Positions 1 through 9,911 of a stretch of DNA of 64,000 bases are shown here, piece by piece. The notes under the pieces were generated by a model. That model did no database searches, was not told the origin of the DNA, and worked only from the letters and a program-made list of their open reading frames with translations. The DNA lies in the NCBI RefSeq assembly GCF_030689025.1, contig NZ_JAUYWA010000001.1, positions 62,001 to 126,000 on the forward strand. The letters are read 5' to 3'. The position numbers and the translations under genes are program-made. Every line of letters begins with the position of its first letter. Position 1 is the stretch's first letter. The stretch is from Oceanobacter sp. 1_MG-2023 (GTDB taxonomy: Bacteria; Pseudomonadota; Gammaproteobacteria; Pseudomonadales; Oceanobacteraceae).

Positions 1-312
1 CGCCAACGTGCCAGCCAGCTCGGGCTCGCCCTGATGCCGTCAGAATCCCCGATTCAACCCTTGATGATTGGCGACGAAGCCAGCGCCATGGCCATCAGTA
101 CCGAACTGCAGCAGCGTGGCCTATGGGTAACAGCCATTCGACCACCGACCGTTCCCAATGGCAGCAGCCGTCTACGTATCACCCTGACTGCAGCCCATAC
201 CACCGCCCAGATTGACCAGTTACTGACAGCACTGGATGAGCTGATACCAGAGTCACTGCGCCTCCCCGCAGCCGACATCCGGTCATCAGACCCTCAGGGA
301 GAGACATTGTGA
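1..312 (+). CDS. bioF: 8-amino-7-oxononanoate synthase, C-terminal part
   Basis: The reading frame is open from the first base of the window, so only the last ~103 codons are present. BioF is a PLP enzyme that condenses pimeloyl-ACP (or -CoA) with alanine in biotin synthesis. The visible tail has the small C-terminal domain typical of alpha-oxoamine synthases: a PIQPLMIGD strand, then [15 protein letters not shown], where the Arg contacts the substrate carboxylate. The TGA stop overlaps the GTG start of bioH (GTGA), and bioH, bioC and bioD follow in the same direction, which supports the call. The catalytic lysine lies outside the window. Confidence 0.93.
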   Translation, partial: RQRASQLGLALMPSESPIQPLMIGDEASAMAISTELQQRGLWVTAIRPPTVPNGSSRLRITLTAAHTTAQIDQLLTALDELIPESLRLPAADIRSSDPQGETL

Positions 313-1136
313 ACCCGGCCGATATCTGGCAACCACTGGCCGCCGCCCATTCACAATCCAGTGCGGATACCGGCCCCGTATGGTACTGGCTCCCCGGCTG
401 GGGATTCAAAGCCACCGTATTTGAGCCATTACTGAGTCGGTTGCCCGGTGTGCACCTGGGCCTCGACTATCCGGTGTTTTATCAACAACTGACCCGGTTC
501 AACAGCACACCGGTATGCAGCGATGCCACTCGCCTGCTGCAACAATCCGCGACGGCCGATGCGATCTGGGTCGGCTGGTCGTTGGGCGGCGCACTGGCCC
601 ATGCCGCATTAAGCCAACCGTCGGCCCAGCAAACCAAACCGGCCATCAGCGCACGGGCATTGTGCACCATGGCCACGGGCCATCATTTCTTGAGCCAGCC
701 AACAGCCCCGCAGCAGGGTATGGATGCCGCGGCCTTTACCGGCTTCCGCAACAGCCTTGAGCGCTTCCCGGCCAAAACCCTGAAACGCTTCCTGGCGTTA
801 TGTTGCCAGGGAGCGGAGCAAGCGCGCAGTAATATGACCACCCTTGCCAACGCCCAACTCGACAGCACCCAGGCCGCACTGCTCGCCACCTCGCTGGACT
901 GGTTAACCCAATATCAGCTGGACGATGCACAGCTCGACAAGCAGCAACCCGGCATGCCCCGACTGGCCTGTTACAGCCAGCAGGATGCCTTACGCCCAGC
1001 CGGATTAACCTCCAGCCACGGCTTGCTGGCGGAGGCCGGCCAGAGCCACGCACTGCTGGTGGAAGAAACGACGATTCCTTCCCTGCAAAACGCCCTGCTC
1101 CAACTGCTTGATCACAGCGCTGGAACACCACAATGA
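309..1136 (+). CDS. bioH: Pimeloyl-ACP methyl ester carboxylesterase BioH
   Basis: Cytoplasmic alpha/beta hydrolase (275 aa) that removes the methyl group from pimeloyl-ACP methyl ester and so ends the BioC-dependent chain-building stage of biotin synthesis. The nucleophile elbow GWSLGG puts the catalytic Ser near residue 91. [10 protein letters not shown] segment (acid) and GQSHALL (His) near the end complete a plausible triad, and LPGWGF near residue 28 is the oxyanion-hole strand. It starts with GTG overlapping the bioF stop, and its own stop overlaps the bioC ATG (ATGA), so the operon is translationally coupled. Length is slightly above the ~256 aa of E. coli BioH. Confidence 0.92.
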   Translation: MNPADIWQPLAAAHSQSSADTGPVWYWLPGWGFKATVFEPLLSRLPGVHLGLDYPVFYQQLTRFNSTPVCSDATRLLQQSATADAIWVGWSLGGALAHAALSQPSAQQTKPAISARALCTMATGHHFLSQPTAPQQGMDAAAFTGFRNSLERFPAKTLKRFLALCCQGAEQARSNMTTLANAQLDSTQAALLATSLDWLTQYQLDDAQLDKQQPGMPRLACYSQQDALRPAGLTSSHGLLAEAGQSHALLVEETTIPSLQNALLQLLDHSAGTPQ

Positions 1137-2014
1137 AGCCACCCCTGATGCGTAATAAACGCCAGGTCAGCCAGCAGTTCAGCCGCGCCGCCAATAGCTA
1201 TGACCAGGCCGCCACGGTGCAGCAATGGGCACAACAGCAATTAATGCACTACCTGCAACAACAGCAACCGGAAGGCCTGCACGGACACTGGCTTGATATC
1301 GGTTGTGGTACCGGTACCGCCTTTGAGCCGCTGTCGACTCTGGGGGCCGAGCATATTACCGCGATCGATATGGCCGCAGGCATGCTGACGGTTGCCCGCC
1401 AGCGACCGCTTTACCCCCATGCCGCAGCCACTGGTGAGCTGACTTCCCGCACCCTGCTACTGGCCGATGCAGACCAACTCCCGCTGCCTGACGGCCGTTA
1501 CCGGAATACCGCCGCGAATGCCAGCACCGATGCAAGCCAGCAGCCCCCTTGTGGTGCCATCTCCAGCCTGATGCTGCAATGGAGCGAACACCCGCAGCAG
1601 ACCCTGACCGAGTGGTATCGGGTACTGGCACCGGGGGCCACGCTGGCCATCGCCACACTGTTACCCGGCACCCACGCCGAAATTGCCGCCACCTGGCAAC
1701 ACATTGATCATTTCCGCCATATCAATCACTTTACCAGTGACACAGAGCTGGCCAGGGCGCTATTACAGGCCGGTTTTATTATTCAGCAACAACGCCAGAG
1801 CTGTTATCAGGAGCATTACCCGGACACTCTCAGCCTGTTAAAAGCGTTAAAAGCCATTGGTGCCACCAACGTCAACAGTGACCGTCGCCCTGGTCTGGGC
1901 GGTCGCCAGCTCATTCGCTTGTTTGACCAGTACTACCCCAAAGCGGCCAACGGCCAGTGTCCCCTGAGTTACCAACTGGGCTGGATACTGGCCACCAAAC
2001 CCGATCACGGATAA
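1133..2014 (+). CDS. bioC: Malonyl-ACP O-methyltransferase BioC
   Basis: SAM-dependent methyltransferase (293 aa) that masks the free carboxyl of malonyl-ACP so that the fatty-acid machinery can build the pimeloyl chain. The N-terminus (RQVSQQFSRAANSYDQAA) is the characteristic BioC opening, and the SAM-binding motif LDIGCGTGTAFEPL lies at about residues 54-67. A short Thr/Ala/Ser/Gln-rich insert around residues 125-140 (NTAANASTDASQQPP) lengthens it relative to the usual ~250 aa. It overlaps bioH by 4 bp and is followed 4 bp downstream by bioD. Confidence 0.93.
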   Translation: MKPPLMRNKRQVSQQFSRAANSYDQAATVQQWAQQQLMHYLQQQQPEGLHGHWLDIGCGTGTAFEPLSTLGAEHITAIDMAAGMLTVARQRPLYPHAAATGELTSRTLLLADADQLPLPDGRYRNTAANASTDASQQPPCGAISSLMLQWSEHPQQTLTEWYRVLAPGATLAIATLLPGTHAEIAATWQHIDHFRHINHFTSDTELARALLQAGFIIQQQRQSCYQEHYPDTLSLLKALKAIGATNVNSDRRPGLGGRQLIRLFDQYYPKAANGQCPLSYQLGWILATKPDHG

Positions 2015-2018
2015 CCCC

Positions 2019-2846
2019 ATGACCCATACGACTCCCCCTTCCGCCACCGGGCCAGCCCTGCCTCCGCGCCGCCTTTTTATTACCGGCACCGACACCGATG
2101 TGGGTAAAACGCTGGTATCTGCCGCCTTGCTGGCTGCCGCGACCAGAGCCGGTTATCGCACTTTTGGGCTGAAACCCGTTGCCGCGGGATGCACATGGAT
2201 GGCCAGCCCGGACCAACCGCAGCAACCACAATGGTGTAATGACGATGCGCTGCTGTTACAGCGTTTCAGTAGCGTCGAGCAGCCCTATACCAGTCATAAC
2301 CCGGTTGCCTTCCAGGCTGCCATAGCCCCTCATATTGCTGCCCGCCAGGAACAGCGGCCACTACATCTGGATCAGCTGACCCAGGCCTGTATAAACTCTC
2401 TCGACAGTGCCGGAGCCAATTTTGAATTGATCGAAGGTGCCGGAGGTTGGCTGGTGCCGATCAACACCAGCCATTCACTCGCGGATCTCGCCGTTGCCAT
2501 CGACCGCAGCGCTGACCGTCAGCCACTGGAAGTGATTCTGGTGGTGGGTTTACGGCTGGGTTGTATCAACCATGCCTTACTCAGTGTTGAAGCCATTCGC
2601 GCCCGGGGCCTGACGCTCACAGGCTGGATAGCCAACAGCCTGAATCCCTCCATGGTGGTGGAGCAGGATAATCTCGACTATCTAACCGAGGTACTGAGCC
2701 AGCAATGTATCCCCTTGCTGGGCCATGTGCCTTACCAGAGCACTCTGGCCAGTCCAGATGATCTTTCAATCCAGCAGGCTGTCGATACCAAAGCCGAAGC
2801 CGCAGTGATGGCCAGCCAGTCACTGGCTGCCATGTTCCGGGAATAA
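2019..2846 (+). CDS. bioD: Dethiobiotin synthetase
   Basis: ATP-dependent carboxylase (275 aa) that closes the ureido ring of dethiobiotin from 7,8-diaminononanoate and CO2. The P-loop FITGTDTDVGKT at about residues 20-31 and the EGAGGWLVPI motif near residue 140 are diagnostic of the BioD/CobQ fold. Last gene of the run bioF-bioH-bioC-bioD; bioA and bioB are not in the window. The N-terminus carries an extra ~18 residues rich in Pro/Thr before the first beta strand, so a later start is possible, but ATG 2019 directly follows bioC. Confidence 0.94.
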   Translation: MTHTTPPSATGPALPPRRLFITGTDTDVGKTLVSAALLAAATRAGYRTFGLKPVAAGCTWMASPDQPQQPQWCNDDALLLQRFSSVEQPYTSHNPVAFQAAIAPHIAARQEQRPLHLDQLTQACINSLDSAGANFELIEGAGGWLVPINTSHSLADLAVAIDRSADRQPLEVILVVGLRLGCINHALLSVEAIRARGLTLTGWIANSLNPSMVVEQDNLDYLTEVLSQQCIPLLGHVPYQSTLASPDDLSIQQAVDTKAEAAVMASQSLAAMFRE

Positions 2847-3161
2847 CCACCAGCCTGCTACACAAGACCGGCGTCCGGCATCATCTCCCCCTGGATCAGG
2901 TGATGCCGCCAACGCAATGCCGTGAAAGTCAACAAATGTAAAAGATCTCACAAATCGGTCGGATTCTTGCCAGCATGCTGACCATCCAACACTATGTTGT
3001 CGTATATTAGCCACATAATACGGGTGTAATAGCTACTTGGCCTGACTAACAGCCTGACCAATAGCCTGGCTGATAGCCTGAGCAGTTCTGCCATCCAAAG
3101 ACAGAATCGACGGCTTAATCCCTATAACAATTCCCAATAGCAACCAATAGAAGGACTCTTG
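2847..3161. other. Intergenic region bioD - cytochrome c' with 12-bp repeats
   Basis: 315 bp without a convincing gene. It holds the 12-bp tandem array at 3039-3086 and then the ribosome-binding site (AAGGA at about 3150) of the cytochrome c' gene. No clear intrinsic terminator for bioD was seen. Confidence 0.6.
3039..3086. repeat. Four 12-bp tandem repeats
   Basis: Units GGCCTGACTAAC, AGCCTGACCAAT, AGCCTGGCTGAT and AGCCTGAGCAGT lie head to tail, sharing GCCTG and a 12-bp period. The array is about 75 bp upstream of the cytochrome c' start codon, so it falls in its promoter or 5' UTR. Confidence 0.8.
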
Positions 3162-3623
3162 ATGAATATCATTAGCAAACAACTTATGGCCATCTCTCTT
3201 GCCTCTGCCTGTACTTTCAGTGCAGTCGCACACGGCAACGACGAAGTTGAAGACGCCATTGAATACCGCCAGGCAGTATTCCACCTGGTCGCTGCGCATT
3301 TTGGTCAAATGGGTGACATGATCAAAGGCAAAAAAGACTTTGACGCCGTGGAATTCCAATACCGCGCCAACAGCCTGGATGCACTGTCAAAAATGCCGAT
3401 GGAAGGTTTTACCGTACCTGGCTCAGATAAAGGCGATACCAAAGCCAAACCGGCAGTCTGGGAAAAACCGGCACTGTTCGAAGAAAAAATGACCAAGTTC
3501 CAGAAAGACTCAAGCGCATTGGCAAAAGCAGCACAATCCGGCGACATGGACACTATCAAGCCTGTCTTTATGGAAGCAGCCAAAAACTGCAAAAGCTGCC
3601 ACACCGACTTTAAAAACCGCTAG
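3162..3623 (+). CDS. Cytochrome c' (c-type, C-terminal haem motif)
   Basis: Periplasmic cytochrome c' family protein (153 aa). Residues 1-24 form a signal peptide ending near VAHG. The haem-binding CKSCH lies eight residues from the end, the typical cytochrome c' position at the foot of the fourth helix of a four-helix bundle. Family members bind NO or CO and are linked to nitrosative-stress tolerance or electron transfer. ATG 3162 is chosen over the TTG one codon upstream because AAGGA sits 7-8 nt before it. A b561-type cytochrome gene lies downstream on the opposite strand, a common pairing. Confidence 0.88.
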   Translation: MNIISKQLMAISLASACTFSAVAHGNDEVEDAIEYRQAVFHLVAAHFGQMGDMIKGKKDFDAVEFQYRANSLDALSKMPMEGFTVPGSDKGDTKAKPAVWEKPALFEEKMTKFQKDSSALAKAAQSGDMDTIKPVFMEAAKNCKSCHTDFKNR

Positions 3624-3633
3624 TAGCTGATTC

Positions 3634-3656
3634 CGGGCCTGACCACGTCAGGCCGG
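3634..3656 (+). terminator. Hairpin after cytochrome c' gene
   Basis: A perfect 8-bp inverted repeat, GGCCTGAC-cac-GTCAGGCC (3636-3654), begins 12 bp after the stop codon. No U-tract follows, so it may act only as an mRNA 3'-end stabiliser or a weak terminator. Confidence 0.45.
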
Positions 3657-3779
3657 TATGACTCAACCCGCCGACATGGCCAAACCCTGTGTCGTCGGGG
3701 ACTGCGGCGGGGACTGCCCTGTTACCCGCCGCTCTGTTACATCAACATCTCACCAATATCACATCAACTTTCTGTCGAC

Positions 3780-4433
3780 TTACCAAATCCACCAGCTGCC
3801 CACAATCAGACGGTTACTCACCACCCACAACAGCAAAAATACCACCCAGGCACGCCATGCAGGTACCAGAGTCGGTGCTTCGGCTGCGCTCAAATCGTTC
3901 CGTTTGCCGATAATCATGGCCTGCACCAGAGGCTCACCACGCCATTGATGAAACACCACCGCAGCAACATGCAAAACCACCAGCACAACAATCAGATCAA
4001 AATTCAGATGATGCCATTGGGTCAACAGTGTCGCGGTATCTGCAGAGACCATCTCAACCAGAGGTCCTTCGGTAAAAATTTCATCCGTTGCAAAGAGTCC
4101 ACTGCCCCATTGCGCAGCAATCAACAGCATCAGCGCCACCACCATCAAGGCACCCAGCGGATTATGTCCGGCATGCCGTGGCATTTCCTTGCCGGTCAGC
4201 ATAGTGCGGGAAAAACGGATCACAGCTTGCGGCCCCGGCACAAACTGGCTGAAACGGGCATTGGAAGAACCAAACAATCCCCACCCCAACCGCGTGATCC
4301 AGAGCGCCACCAGACACGATGCCAGGCTCATATGCCAGCCCATTTCACCTTCTTCTGCGGTCCACCAACATCCCGCCAGTAACATCACCTGCAACCAGTG
4401 ATACCCACGAACAAAACTGTCCCAAACCTTCAT
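3780..4433 (-). CDS. Cytochrome b561-type membrane cytochrome
   Basis: Integral membrane cytochrome b of the Ni-hydrogenase/b561 family (217 aa with this start). About four hydrophobic helices are visible, with haem-ligand candidates in GYHWLQ (helix 1), HHLNFDL and LHVAAVVFH. It probably transfers electrons between the quinol pool and a periplasmic c-type cytochrome. ATG 4433 is preferred over a start 14 codons upstream because GGAGAAAGG lies just before it and MKVWDSFVRGYHW is the usual family opening. It is convergent with the cytochrome c' gene, and such pairs are frequent in proteobacteria. Confidence 0.82.
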   Translation of the reverse strand: MKVWDSFVRGYHWLQVMLLAGCWWTAEEGEMGWHMSLASCLVALWITRLGWGLFGSSNARFSQFVPGPQAVIRFSRTMLTGKEMPRHAGHNPLGALMVVALMLLIAAQWGSGLFATDEIFTEGPLVEMVSADTATLLTQWHHLNFDLIVVLVVLHVAAVVFHQWRGEPLVQAMIIGKRNDLSAAEAPTLVPAWRAWVVFLLLWVVSNRLIVGSWWIW

Positions 4434-4627
4434 AATCACCTTTCTCCTGTCACACCCTGTACTGTATTGCCACAATGGACTGCGGTCAGTTGTACTATCA
4501 TGTTATGAAATACCGGCTCTTGCACAACACAAGAGCGCTGATTGCTATCTTGATTTGACAGATTTATCCATAATCATGGCCCTGCTGTTGCCCATAACCT
4601 GTCAATGACTGGCATAATAAACCTTAT

Positions 4628-4672
4628 GCATGTTGAATGCTGATCGGCAATACAGGCGATCTGGCAACATGC
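4628..4672. promoter_or_regulatory. 8-bp inverted repeat upstream of lipoprotein gene
   Basis: GCATGTTG (4628-4635) and its reverse complement CAACATGC (4665-4672) are separated by 29 bp, in the divergent region between the b561 gene and the lipoprotein gene. It could be an operator pair or a 5'-UTR hairpin; nothing else supports either. Confidence 0.3.
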
Positions 4673-4705
4673 TGATATTTTAAATGTACTGATCAAGGTT
4701 ACGAC

Positions 4706-5269
4706 ATGAGGATTTTCATGAGAACAATCGTCTCGGCAAGCTGCCTTTTACTGCTGACTGCCTGTAGCCATCAATCATATATTCCGTTTACCCAAGAGTT
4801 ACGTTACAGCGAAGGCTTTAATAACGCCGACCTGCAACAACTGCAGTATTATGTTTGTCCGCCCTTCCGGGCTGAACGCCAGTTCAGAATGGTCGAAAAA
4901 AACATATCCAGCGGCAAACTGATTCGTCGTCAAGGACAACTGGTGCATGAAGTGGTAGTACCATCCTGGACTCCCGGCGTTGCTGTTCAGGTCGACGAGA
5001 ACTTTATGGCGGTCAGCTTTGAAGAAGGTACAGCCCTTACCTTTGGTGTCGAGCAAGGTGTTGCTCAGGGAGATTACACCTCGCTTGGGCGTAATAAAGA
5101 CAATCACTTCCAGGTGTATTACGACGGTGAGTGGTACTACACCGTGGATAATCAGGCCACAGAATGTGAAGGCCAGCTCTATTCGCAACCACGGTTATGG
5201 ATAGACGCCGATTCCCTGAAAGAAAAGACCACCGAACGCAAGGTTCTTCAAGGTCGCCGTATCGAATAA
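4706..5269 (+). CDS. Putative outer-membrane lipoprotein of unknown function
   Basis: 187-aa protein with a lipoprotein signal peptide: positive N-terminus (MRIFMR), hydrophobic stretch and lipobox LLTAC, with Cys at about residue 20. The mature part is soluble and contains no motif I can assign; it has one further Cys in YYVCPPFR and one in ATECEG, possibly disulfide-bonded. ATG 4706 has AAGG about 8 nt upstream. An internal ATG four codons later would give the same lipobox. It stands alone between divergent and convergent neighbours. Conserved hypothetical; no function inferred. Confidence 0.7.
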   Translation: MRIFMRTIVSASCLLLLTACSHQSYIPFTQELRYSEGFNNADLQQLQYYVCPPFRAERQFRMVEKNISSGKLIRRQGQLVHEVVVPSWTPGVAVQVDENFMAVSFEEGTALTFGVEQGVAQGDYTSLGRNKDNHFQVYYDGEWYYTVDNQATECEGQLYSQPRLWIDADSLKEKTTERKVLQGRRIE

Positions 5270-5369
5270 CACGTTAGGGGTGGCACTGGCTCTTGCCGTG
5301 ACGATGCCTGGTTATTGTTTTGCCTGAATAACCTGGCGTCGTCACCAGAACCGGCTTTTGCTTTTCTTT

Positions 5370-5393
5370 GGTTCTGGTTCTGGTTCTGGTTCT
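5370..5393. repeat. Four perfect GGTTCT hexamer repeats
   Basis: GGTTCT is repeated four times without error between the lipoprotein gene and the convergent peptidase gene. A small Phe/Trp-rich open frame across it is judged spurious. Confidence 0.85.
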
Positions 5394-5414
5394 GGTATCA
5401 ATCTTTTTATTACC

Positions 5415-5468
5415 GCTGGTTTTCTTTCTGCTGTTTTTTCTGTTGTTTTTTTCTGCTGGTTTTTCCCC
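5415..5468. repeat. Degenerate T-rich repeats (12-15 bp)
   Basis: Four units starting GCTGGTTTT / GCTGTTTTTT / GTTGTTTTTTT / GCTGGTTTTT, each ending in CT or CCC, lie just beyond the end of the S9 peptidase gene. On the minus strand they are A-rich, so they are not a U-tract terminator for that gene. Confidence 0.65.
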
Positions 5469-5479
5469 GCTGTTACTGT

Positions 5480-7519
5480 TCAGCCCAGCCCGTCGGCATC
5501 AGCCCCCAATAACTGCTGATAAAACGCATATTCCCGTTGCAATACCATCGCCCGGTTTTTTTGCTGGCGAAAACCATGGCCTTCCCCCTTGAACAACACA
5601 TAATCGGTAATGACCGAGCGCGCTTGCAAAGCCTCAAACAACTGCCGCGTCTGCGGCGGCGGAACAACACGATCCTGCTGTCCCTGAAAAAAGATCACCG
5701 GCAGCCGAAAGTGATCCAACCGGAAAATCGGTGAACGCTGGCGATAACGCTGTGCATCCATAACCGGGTCGCCGATCAACCAATGCAGATAGCGGGATTC
5801 AAATTTGTGCGTGTGGGCATTTAACAGAGCCAGATCGCTGATTCCATACAGACTGGCACCGCCTCCGATGCCAGCCGCTGCGGCACGGTCATCCGACAAG
5901 ACCCGCAACACGGTATAGCCACCGGCACTGTTGCCCCGCACCAGTATTCTGCCCGGGTGTGCCCAGCCCTGAGCCTGGGCGTACTGACAGGCCAACAGCA
6001 CATCGTCCACGTCTGTCAGCCCCCACTGACCGGCCAAGGCCTGTCGATAACGACGACCAAACCCACTGCTGCCGCGATAATTCAGCATCAGCAGACCATA
6101 ACCACGATCACACCAAAACTGCTTTTGTGGATCAAAGCTGCTGTCCGCCATGGCCGTTGGCCCACCATGCAACTGGATAATCAAGCCCGGTTGATACGCG
6201 TTACCGGATACGTCGGTTGCAGCGGTTGGAGGGTAATACCAGCCAAACAGCGTTTGCTCCGCTGCCGCGGGAGCCGGGATCATGCACCGCTGCGGGCGCG
6301 TCAGCGTTTGCGGCATTGGGCCGATATCCAGACGGATAAGGCCTTCAGCGGTTCGATCCTCACCAGCAACAGACAAGTCCCAGCTCACCAGTTGCGTGGG
6401 AGAATCCCAGCACTCCCGCAAGGCGTAATAGCGGCCGCTGTGGGTATTCCAGCACAGGCTGTGGTAACGGGCCGTTGCCTTGTGATCCGGTGATAAGAGG
6501 GATTCAAAAACACCGCTGCGACGGTTGAGCCAACCGATGCCAGCCTCTCCTTGTTGGAAAAAGCTGGCCACCACCCCATCGGCTCCTGCCACCCAGTGAC
6601 GTAACCCCAGTTGCCATTGCGCCGTTGCAAATTCAGCCGCCTGGGCATGTACCACTTCGGCGACAGGAGGTGCTGTAAGAGATGTTGCAGGAGATGCCAC
6701 AGAGGGCGCACAAAGATAACGGTATAAGTTCCAATAGGATTCATCCTCGGGCTTGCCAGACAGCGCAACGTCACCGGGCTGATCCGACACCGCCCACAAC
6801 TCATCCCCCAGAAAACCCGGCTGGCACAAGGAAACCTCGGCCTGTTGCGGATTGGCGACCGTCTCGACCGCCAGCAAGGCACCGGCGTTGTCCAGTTCGC
6901 CCCGTTGTAACGTGGTCGACAACCAGGGCTGATGAGGGTGATTCCAGCACAGCCAGGCCAGATAACGGCCATCGGGTGCAGGCGTCGGGCTGGCATAAAA
7001 GTCCCAGCCTTCCGCCAGCAGATGCCGCTCAGCCCGTACTGGCTGACCCGGCAGCGTGACCAATGCCAGCGCCACCAGACGATTGACCGGTTCTTGCGTG
7101 GTGCTCGAATGCGCCTCCTCAACCGCCAGCACCCGCTGGTGAAGCTCATCCCACACCAGGTCGCCATAGCGGCAGCCCGGCTGCACAAACAACCGCTGCG
7201 GAACCGGCACAGCCTGCAAATCCCCGGTCAGCGTAACCAGGTACAAGCCCTGATCGGTTTCATTCACAAAGATCAGCCCATTGGCAAACAAACACCAGCT
7301 GCCACCGCCATATTCATGCACCCGGCTACGGGCAGACATCCCTGCCGGGCTGACCACCACAGGAACTAACGGCTGTTCGTCCAGCGCAGCAACCAGCACC
7401 TGATTGGTGGCTGTTGCCGGATCAAACTCAAGCCAGCCCAGCCAGCTGCCGGCGCTGCGCAGTTCCGCCCATTGCTTGCCCTGGGCAGCAGCCTGTTGGG
7501 CACTGATGGCCGTCATCAT
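5480..7519 (-). CDS. pqqH: S9 prolyl-oligopeptidase family peptidase, PqqH-like
   Basis: 679-aa serine peptidase with an N-terminal beta-propeller part (about 1-400) and a C-terminal alpha/beta hydrolase domain. Catalytic Ser in GNSAGGY, Asp in GQQDRVVPP and His in GEGHGF are all present. No signal peptide is visible, so it is probably cytosolic. Its ATG overlaps the pqqE stop by 4 bp, so it is the last gene of the pqq operon. In pseudomonads an S9 peptidase (PqqH) follows pqqABCDE. The assumption that it processes the PqqA peptide in place of, or alongside, PqqF is inference; no M16-type pqqF is in the window. Confidence 0.82.
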   Translation of the reverse strand: MMTAISAQQAAAQGKQWAELRSAGSWLGWLEFDPATATNQVLVAALDEQPLVPVVVSPAGMSARSRVHEYGGGSWCLFANGLIFVNETDQGLYLVTLTGDLQAVPVPQRLFVQPGCRYGDLVWDELHQRVLAVEEAHSSTTQEPVNRLVALALVTLPGQPVRAERHLLAEGWDFYASPTPAPDGRYLAWLCWNHPHQPWLSTTLQRGELDNAGALLAVETVANPQQAEVSLCQPGFLGDELWAVSDQPGDVALSGKPEDESYWNLYRYLCAPSVASPATSLTAPPVAEVVHAQAAEFATAQWQLGLRHWVAGADGVVASFFQQGEAGIGWLNRRSGVFESLLSPDHKATARYHSLCWNTHSGRYYALRECWDSPTQLVSWDLSVAGEDRTAEGLIRLDIGPMPQTLTRPQRCMIPAPAAAEQTLFGWYYPPTAATDVSGNAYQPGLIIQLHGGPTAMADSSFDPQKQFWCDRGYGLLMLNYRGSSGFGRRYRQALAGQWGLTDVDDVLLACQYAQAQGWAHPGRILVRGNSAGGYTVLRVLSDDRAAAAGIGGGASLYGISDLALLNAHTHKFESRYLHWLIGDPVMDAQRYRQRSPIFRLDHFRLPVIFFQGQQDRVVPPPQTRQLFEALQARSVITDYVLFKGEGHGFRQQKNRAMVLQREYAFYQQLLGADADGLG

Positions 7520-8709
7520 CCGCGGGCAATAATATCGACAGCCGCCTGCTGGTTGCGTTTATTACGCGCCAGCAACGGTGACGACGGCGCGACGCCAGCC
7601 GCCAACTGCTCCGCCTCGGTACGGGCGGCCACGATCTTGCCGTGGTGCGCCGACTTGCTGCAAACCGGATCGGCATTGGCAGCATCACCAGTAAGCTTGA
7701 AAGCCTGACAGCGGCAACCACCAAAATCTTTCTCTTTTTCGTCGCAGGAGCGGCACGGCTCCTTCATCCATTCATAACCCCGAAAATGGTTAAAACCGGT
7801 CGAGCGATACCAGATATCCGCCAGCGCTTCATCCTTGACGTTCGGAAACTGTATGGGCAATTCACGGGCGCTGTGACACGGCAATGCCGTACCGTCCGGA
7901 GCAATGGTCAGAAAAATATTTCCCCAGCCATTCATACAGCCCTTGGGGCGCTCTTCGTAATAATCCGGGGTGACAAAAATCAGCTTCGGGCCACGGCCAT
8001 CCAGTTGATCCCGATATTGATTGGTAATGGCTTCAGCCTTGATCAGCTGCGCCTTGGTGGGCAACAAGTGCGCACGATTAATAAAAGCCCAGCCGTAATA
8101 CTGGGCAATGGCCAGCTCGACAAAGTCGGCCTGCAACTCGATCGACAGCTCGATGATTTTGTCGATCTGCTCAATATTGTCGCGATGGATCACAAAGTTC
8201 AGCACCATCGGGTAGCCCTGGGCTTTCACCTCCCGCGCCATGGCCAACTTCTGGGCAAAGGCTTTCTGACTCCCGGCGAGTTGATTGTTCAACTCTTCGG
8301 TACTGGCCTGAAAACTGACCTGGATATGATCCAGCCCGGCATCACGAAAATCCGACACCCGGCGATCATCCATCCCCAGACCCGAGGTAATCAGGTTGGT
8401 GTAATAGCCCATCTGGCGGGCTTCACGAATCAGCACTTCCAGATCTCGCCGCAGCAACGGCTCGCCACCAGAAAAGCCCAGTTGCGCCGCTCCCATTTTG
8501 CGGCCCTGCTCAAACACACTGAGCCACTGGTCGGTGGTGAGTTCGGTGCCACTGCCACTCAGATCAAGCGGGTTGGAGCAATAACTGCACTGCAACGGGC
8601 ATTTATAGGTCAGCTCGGCCAGCAGCCAGAAAGGGCGGCCCGCAGCGTGGGGGTTATCCGCCGATGGCTGAATAACCGGGCTAGTCAAAGGTGATCCAGT
8701 TGTGCTCAT
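7516..8709 (-). CDS. pqqE: PQQ biosynthesis radical SAM protein PqqE
   Basis: Radical SAM/SPASM enzyme (397 aa) that forms the C-C cross-link between Glu and Tyr of PqqA, the first committed step to PQQ. The 4Fe-4S-binding CX3CX2C is in [11 protein letters not shown] (Cys 37, 41, 44), [10 protein letters not shown] is the SAM-binding GGE region, and C-terminal cysteines ([28 protein letters not shown]) bind auxiliary clusters. ATG 8709, preceded by GGGAG, is chosen; an upstream in-frame extension would read deep into pqqD. It overlaps the pqqD end by 29 bp and the peptidase gene by 4 bp. Confidence 0.96.
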   Translation of the reverse strand: MSTTGSPLTSPVIQPSADNPHAAGRPFWLLAELTYKCPLQCSYCSNPLDLSGSGTELTTDQWLSVFEQGRKMGAAQLGFSGGEPLLRRDLEVLIREARQMGYYTNLITSGLGMDDRRVSDFRDAGLDHIQVSFQASTEELNNQLAGSQKAFAQKLAMAREVKAQGYPMVLNFVIHRDNIEQIDKIIELSIELQADFVELAIAQYYGWAFINRAHLLPTKAQLIKAEAITNQYRDQLDGRGPKLIFVTPDYYEERPKGCMNGWGNIFLTIAPDGTALPCHSARELPIQFPNVKDEALADIWYRSTGFNHFRGYEWMKEPCRSCDEKEKDFGGCRCQAFKLTGDAANADPVCSKSAHHGKIVAARTEAEQLAAGVAPSSPLLARNKRNQQAAVDIIARG

Positions 8710-8953
8710 GGGCAACTCCCAGAAATTCGATAATATCAGCGCCCAGATCACCGGCTTCCGGGAATTTCTGTTCCAGCGCCGCAATAATATCAGCCCCGGA
8801 ACGGGTGCCATCCACCAGCGCCATGATTTCTCCAGCACTGCCATTCAGTTGCACCATACCTTCCGGGTACAACAACACATGGGATTGCTGGCTTTCTTCC
8901 CATTGCATCCGGTACAGGCGGTTCATAACCGGTATTTGCTCTGCCCTGATCAT
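8681..8953 (-). CDS. pqqD: PQQ biosynthesis peptide chaperone PqqD
   Basis: Small (90 aa) RiPP recognition element that binds PqqA and presents it to PqqE. The conserved segment [23 protein letters not shown] is a standard PqqD signature (read here in overlapping parts: [15 protein letters not shown]). The start overlaps the pqqC stop by 4 bp and the end overlaps pqqE by 29 bp, so the three are translationally coupled. Confidence 0.95.
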   Translation of the reverse strand: MIRAEQIPVMNRLYRMQWEESQQSHVLLYPEGMVQLNGSAGEIMALVDGTRSGADIIAALEQKFPEAGDLGADIIEFLGVAHEHNWITFD

Positions 8954-9729
8954 CGGTACGCCCCTTTGTGATAACGCACCGGATTGCCCATGCCATCGGC
9001 TTCGATATTGTGATACGGCGCGCGCTGGTAATCGTAAGCCATGGTCATCGCATCCAGCATGGTCCAGAGAATATCGAGTTTGAACTGCAGGATATCCAGC
9101 GCCTGCTGCTGCTGCTGCTGAGTGACAAAATGATCCAGCGTGACCCGCAAGCCATGCTCAACATCACGGCGGGCTTCGCTCAACCGCCCCCGGAAATACT
9201 GCAAGCCTTGAGCATCAATCCAGGGGTAATTCTGTGGCCAGGTATCCAGCCGCGACTGATGGATTTCCGGCGCAAACATTTCGGTCAGCGAAGAACAGGC
9301 CGCTTCTTCCCAGCTGGCCCGCCGGGCAAAATTGACATAGGCATCCACCGCAAAACGGACACCCGGCAACACCAGCTCTTGCGACAACATGGTCTCGCGA
9401 TCAATACCCACCGCTTCGCCAAGCATCAACCAGGCTTCGATCCCGCCATGGGCACCGTCAAAACCATCGTGATCCAGAATCCGTTGCACCCACATGCGGC
9501 GCTCATCCCGGTCGCGACAGTTGGCCAGAATATTGGCGTCTTTCACCGGAATATTGATCTGATAATAAAAACGATTGGCGACCCAGCCACGAATTTGCGC
9601 TTCGTTGCATTCGCCGTGATGCATCGCCTGATGATAAGGGTGGTGAATATGATAAAGCGCCCCTTTGGCACGCAGGCGTTGTTCAAATTCTTCGCGGGAC
9701 CAGGGCTGCTTGTTGCTGTGTTCTGTCAT
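8950..9729 (-). CDS. pqqC: Pyrroloquinoline-quinone synthase PqqC
   Basis: Cofactorless oxidase (259 aa) that carries out the final ring closure and eight-electron oxidation giving PQQ. The all-helical fold is represented by [15 protein letters not shown] near residue 30, [15 protein letters not shown], and an HDG stretch near residue 88, all hallmarks of PqqC. The length matches the family (~250 aa). It is separated from pqqB by a 182-bp gap, larger than the overlaps elsewhere in this operon. Confidence 0.96.
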   Translation of the reverse strand: MTEHSNKQPWSREEFEQRLRAKGALYHIHHPYHQAMHHGECNEAQIRGWVANRFYYQINIPVKDANILANCRDRDERRMWVQRILDHDGFDGAHGGIEAWLMLGEAVGIDRETMLSQELVLPGVRFAVDAYVNFARRASWEEAACSSLTEMFAPEIHQSRLDTWPQNYPWIDAQGLQYFRGRLSEARRDVEHGLRVTLDHFVTQQQQQQALDILQFKLDILWTMLDAMTMAYDYQRAPYHNIEADGMGNPVRYHKGAYR

Positions 9730-9911
9730 GGTATGTCTCCACCTCAGGGAGGTTACTGGTTGGGGATATTGTTATTGTTCTGCGCTTCCCCTACTCACCG
9801 GATTTTTACCGCTTGCCGGTGGATATTCTTCTTTTAATGTTCTTTTTATATGTTCTGTTGTAAATATTCTGTTTTTCTTTTGATTCACGCTCTTTTAACA
9901 GCTAACAGCAG

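Noticed and set aside
5315..5592. Small Phe/Trp/Leu-rich open frames over the T-rich repeats
   Set aside because: The composition is a direct product of GGTTCT and T-rich repeats; no ribosome-binding site and no family resemblance.
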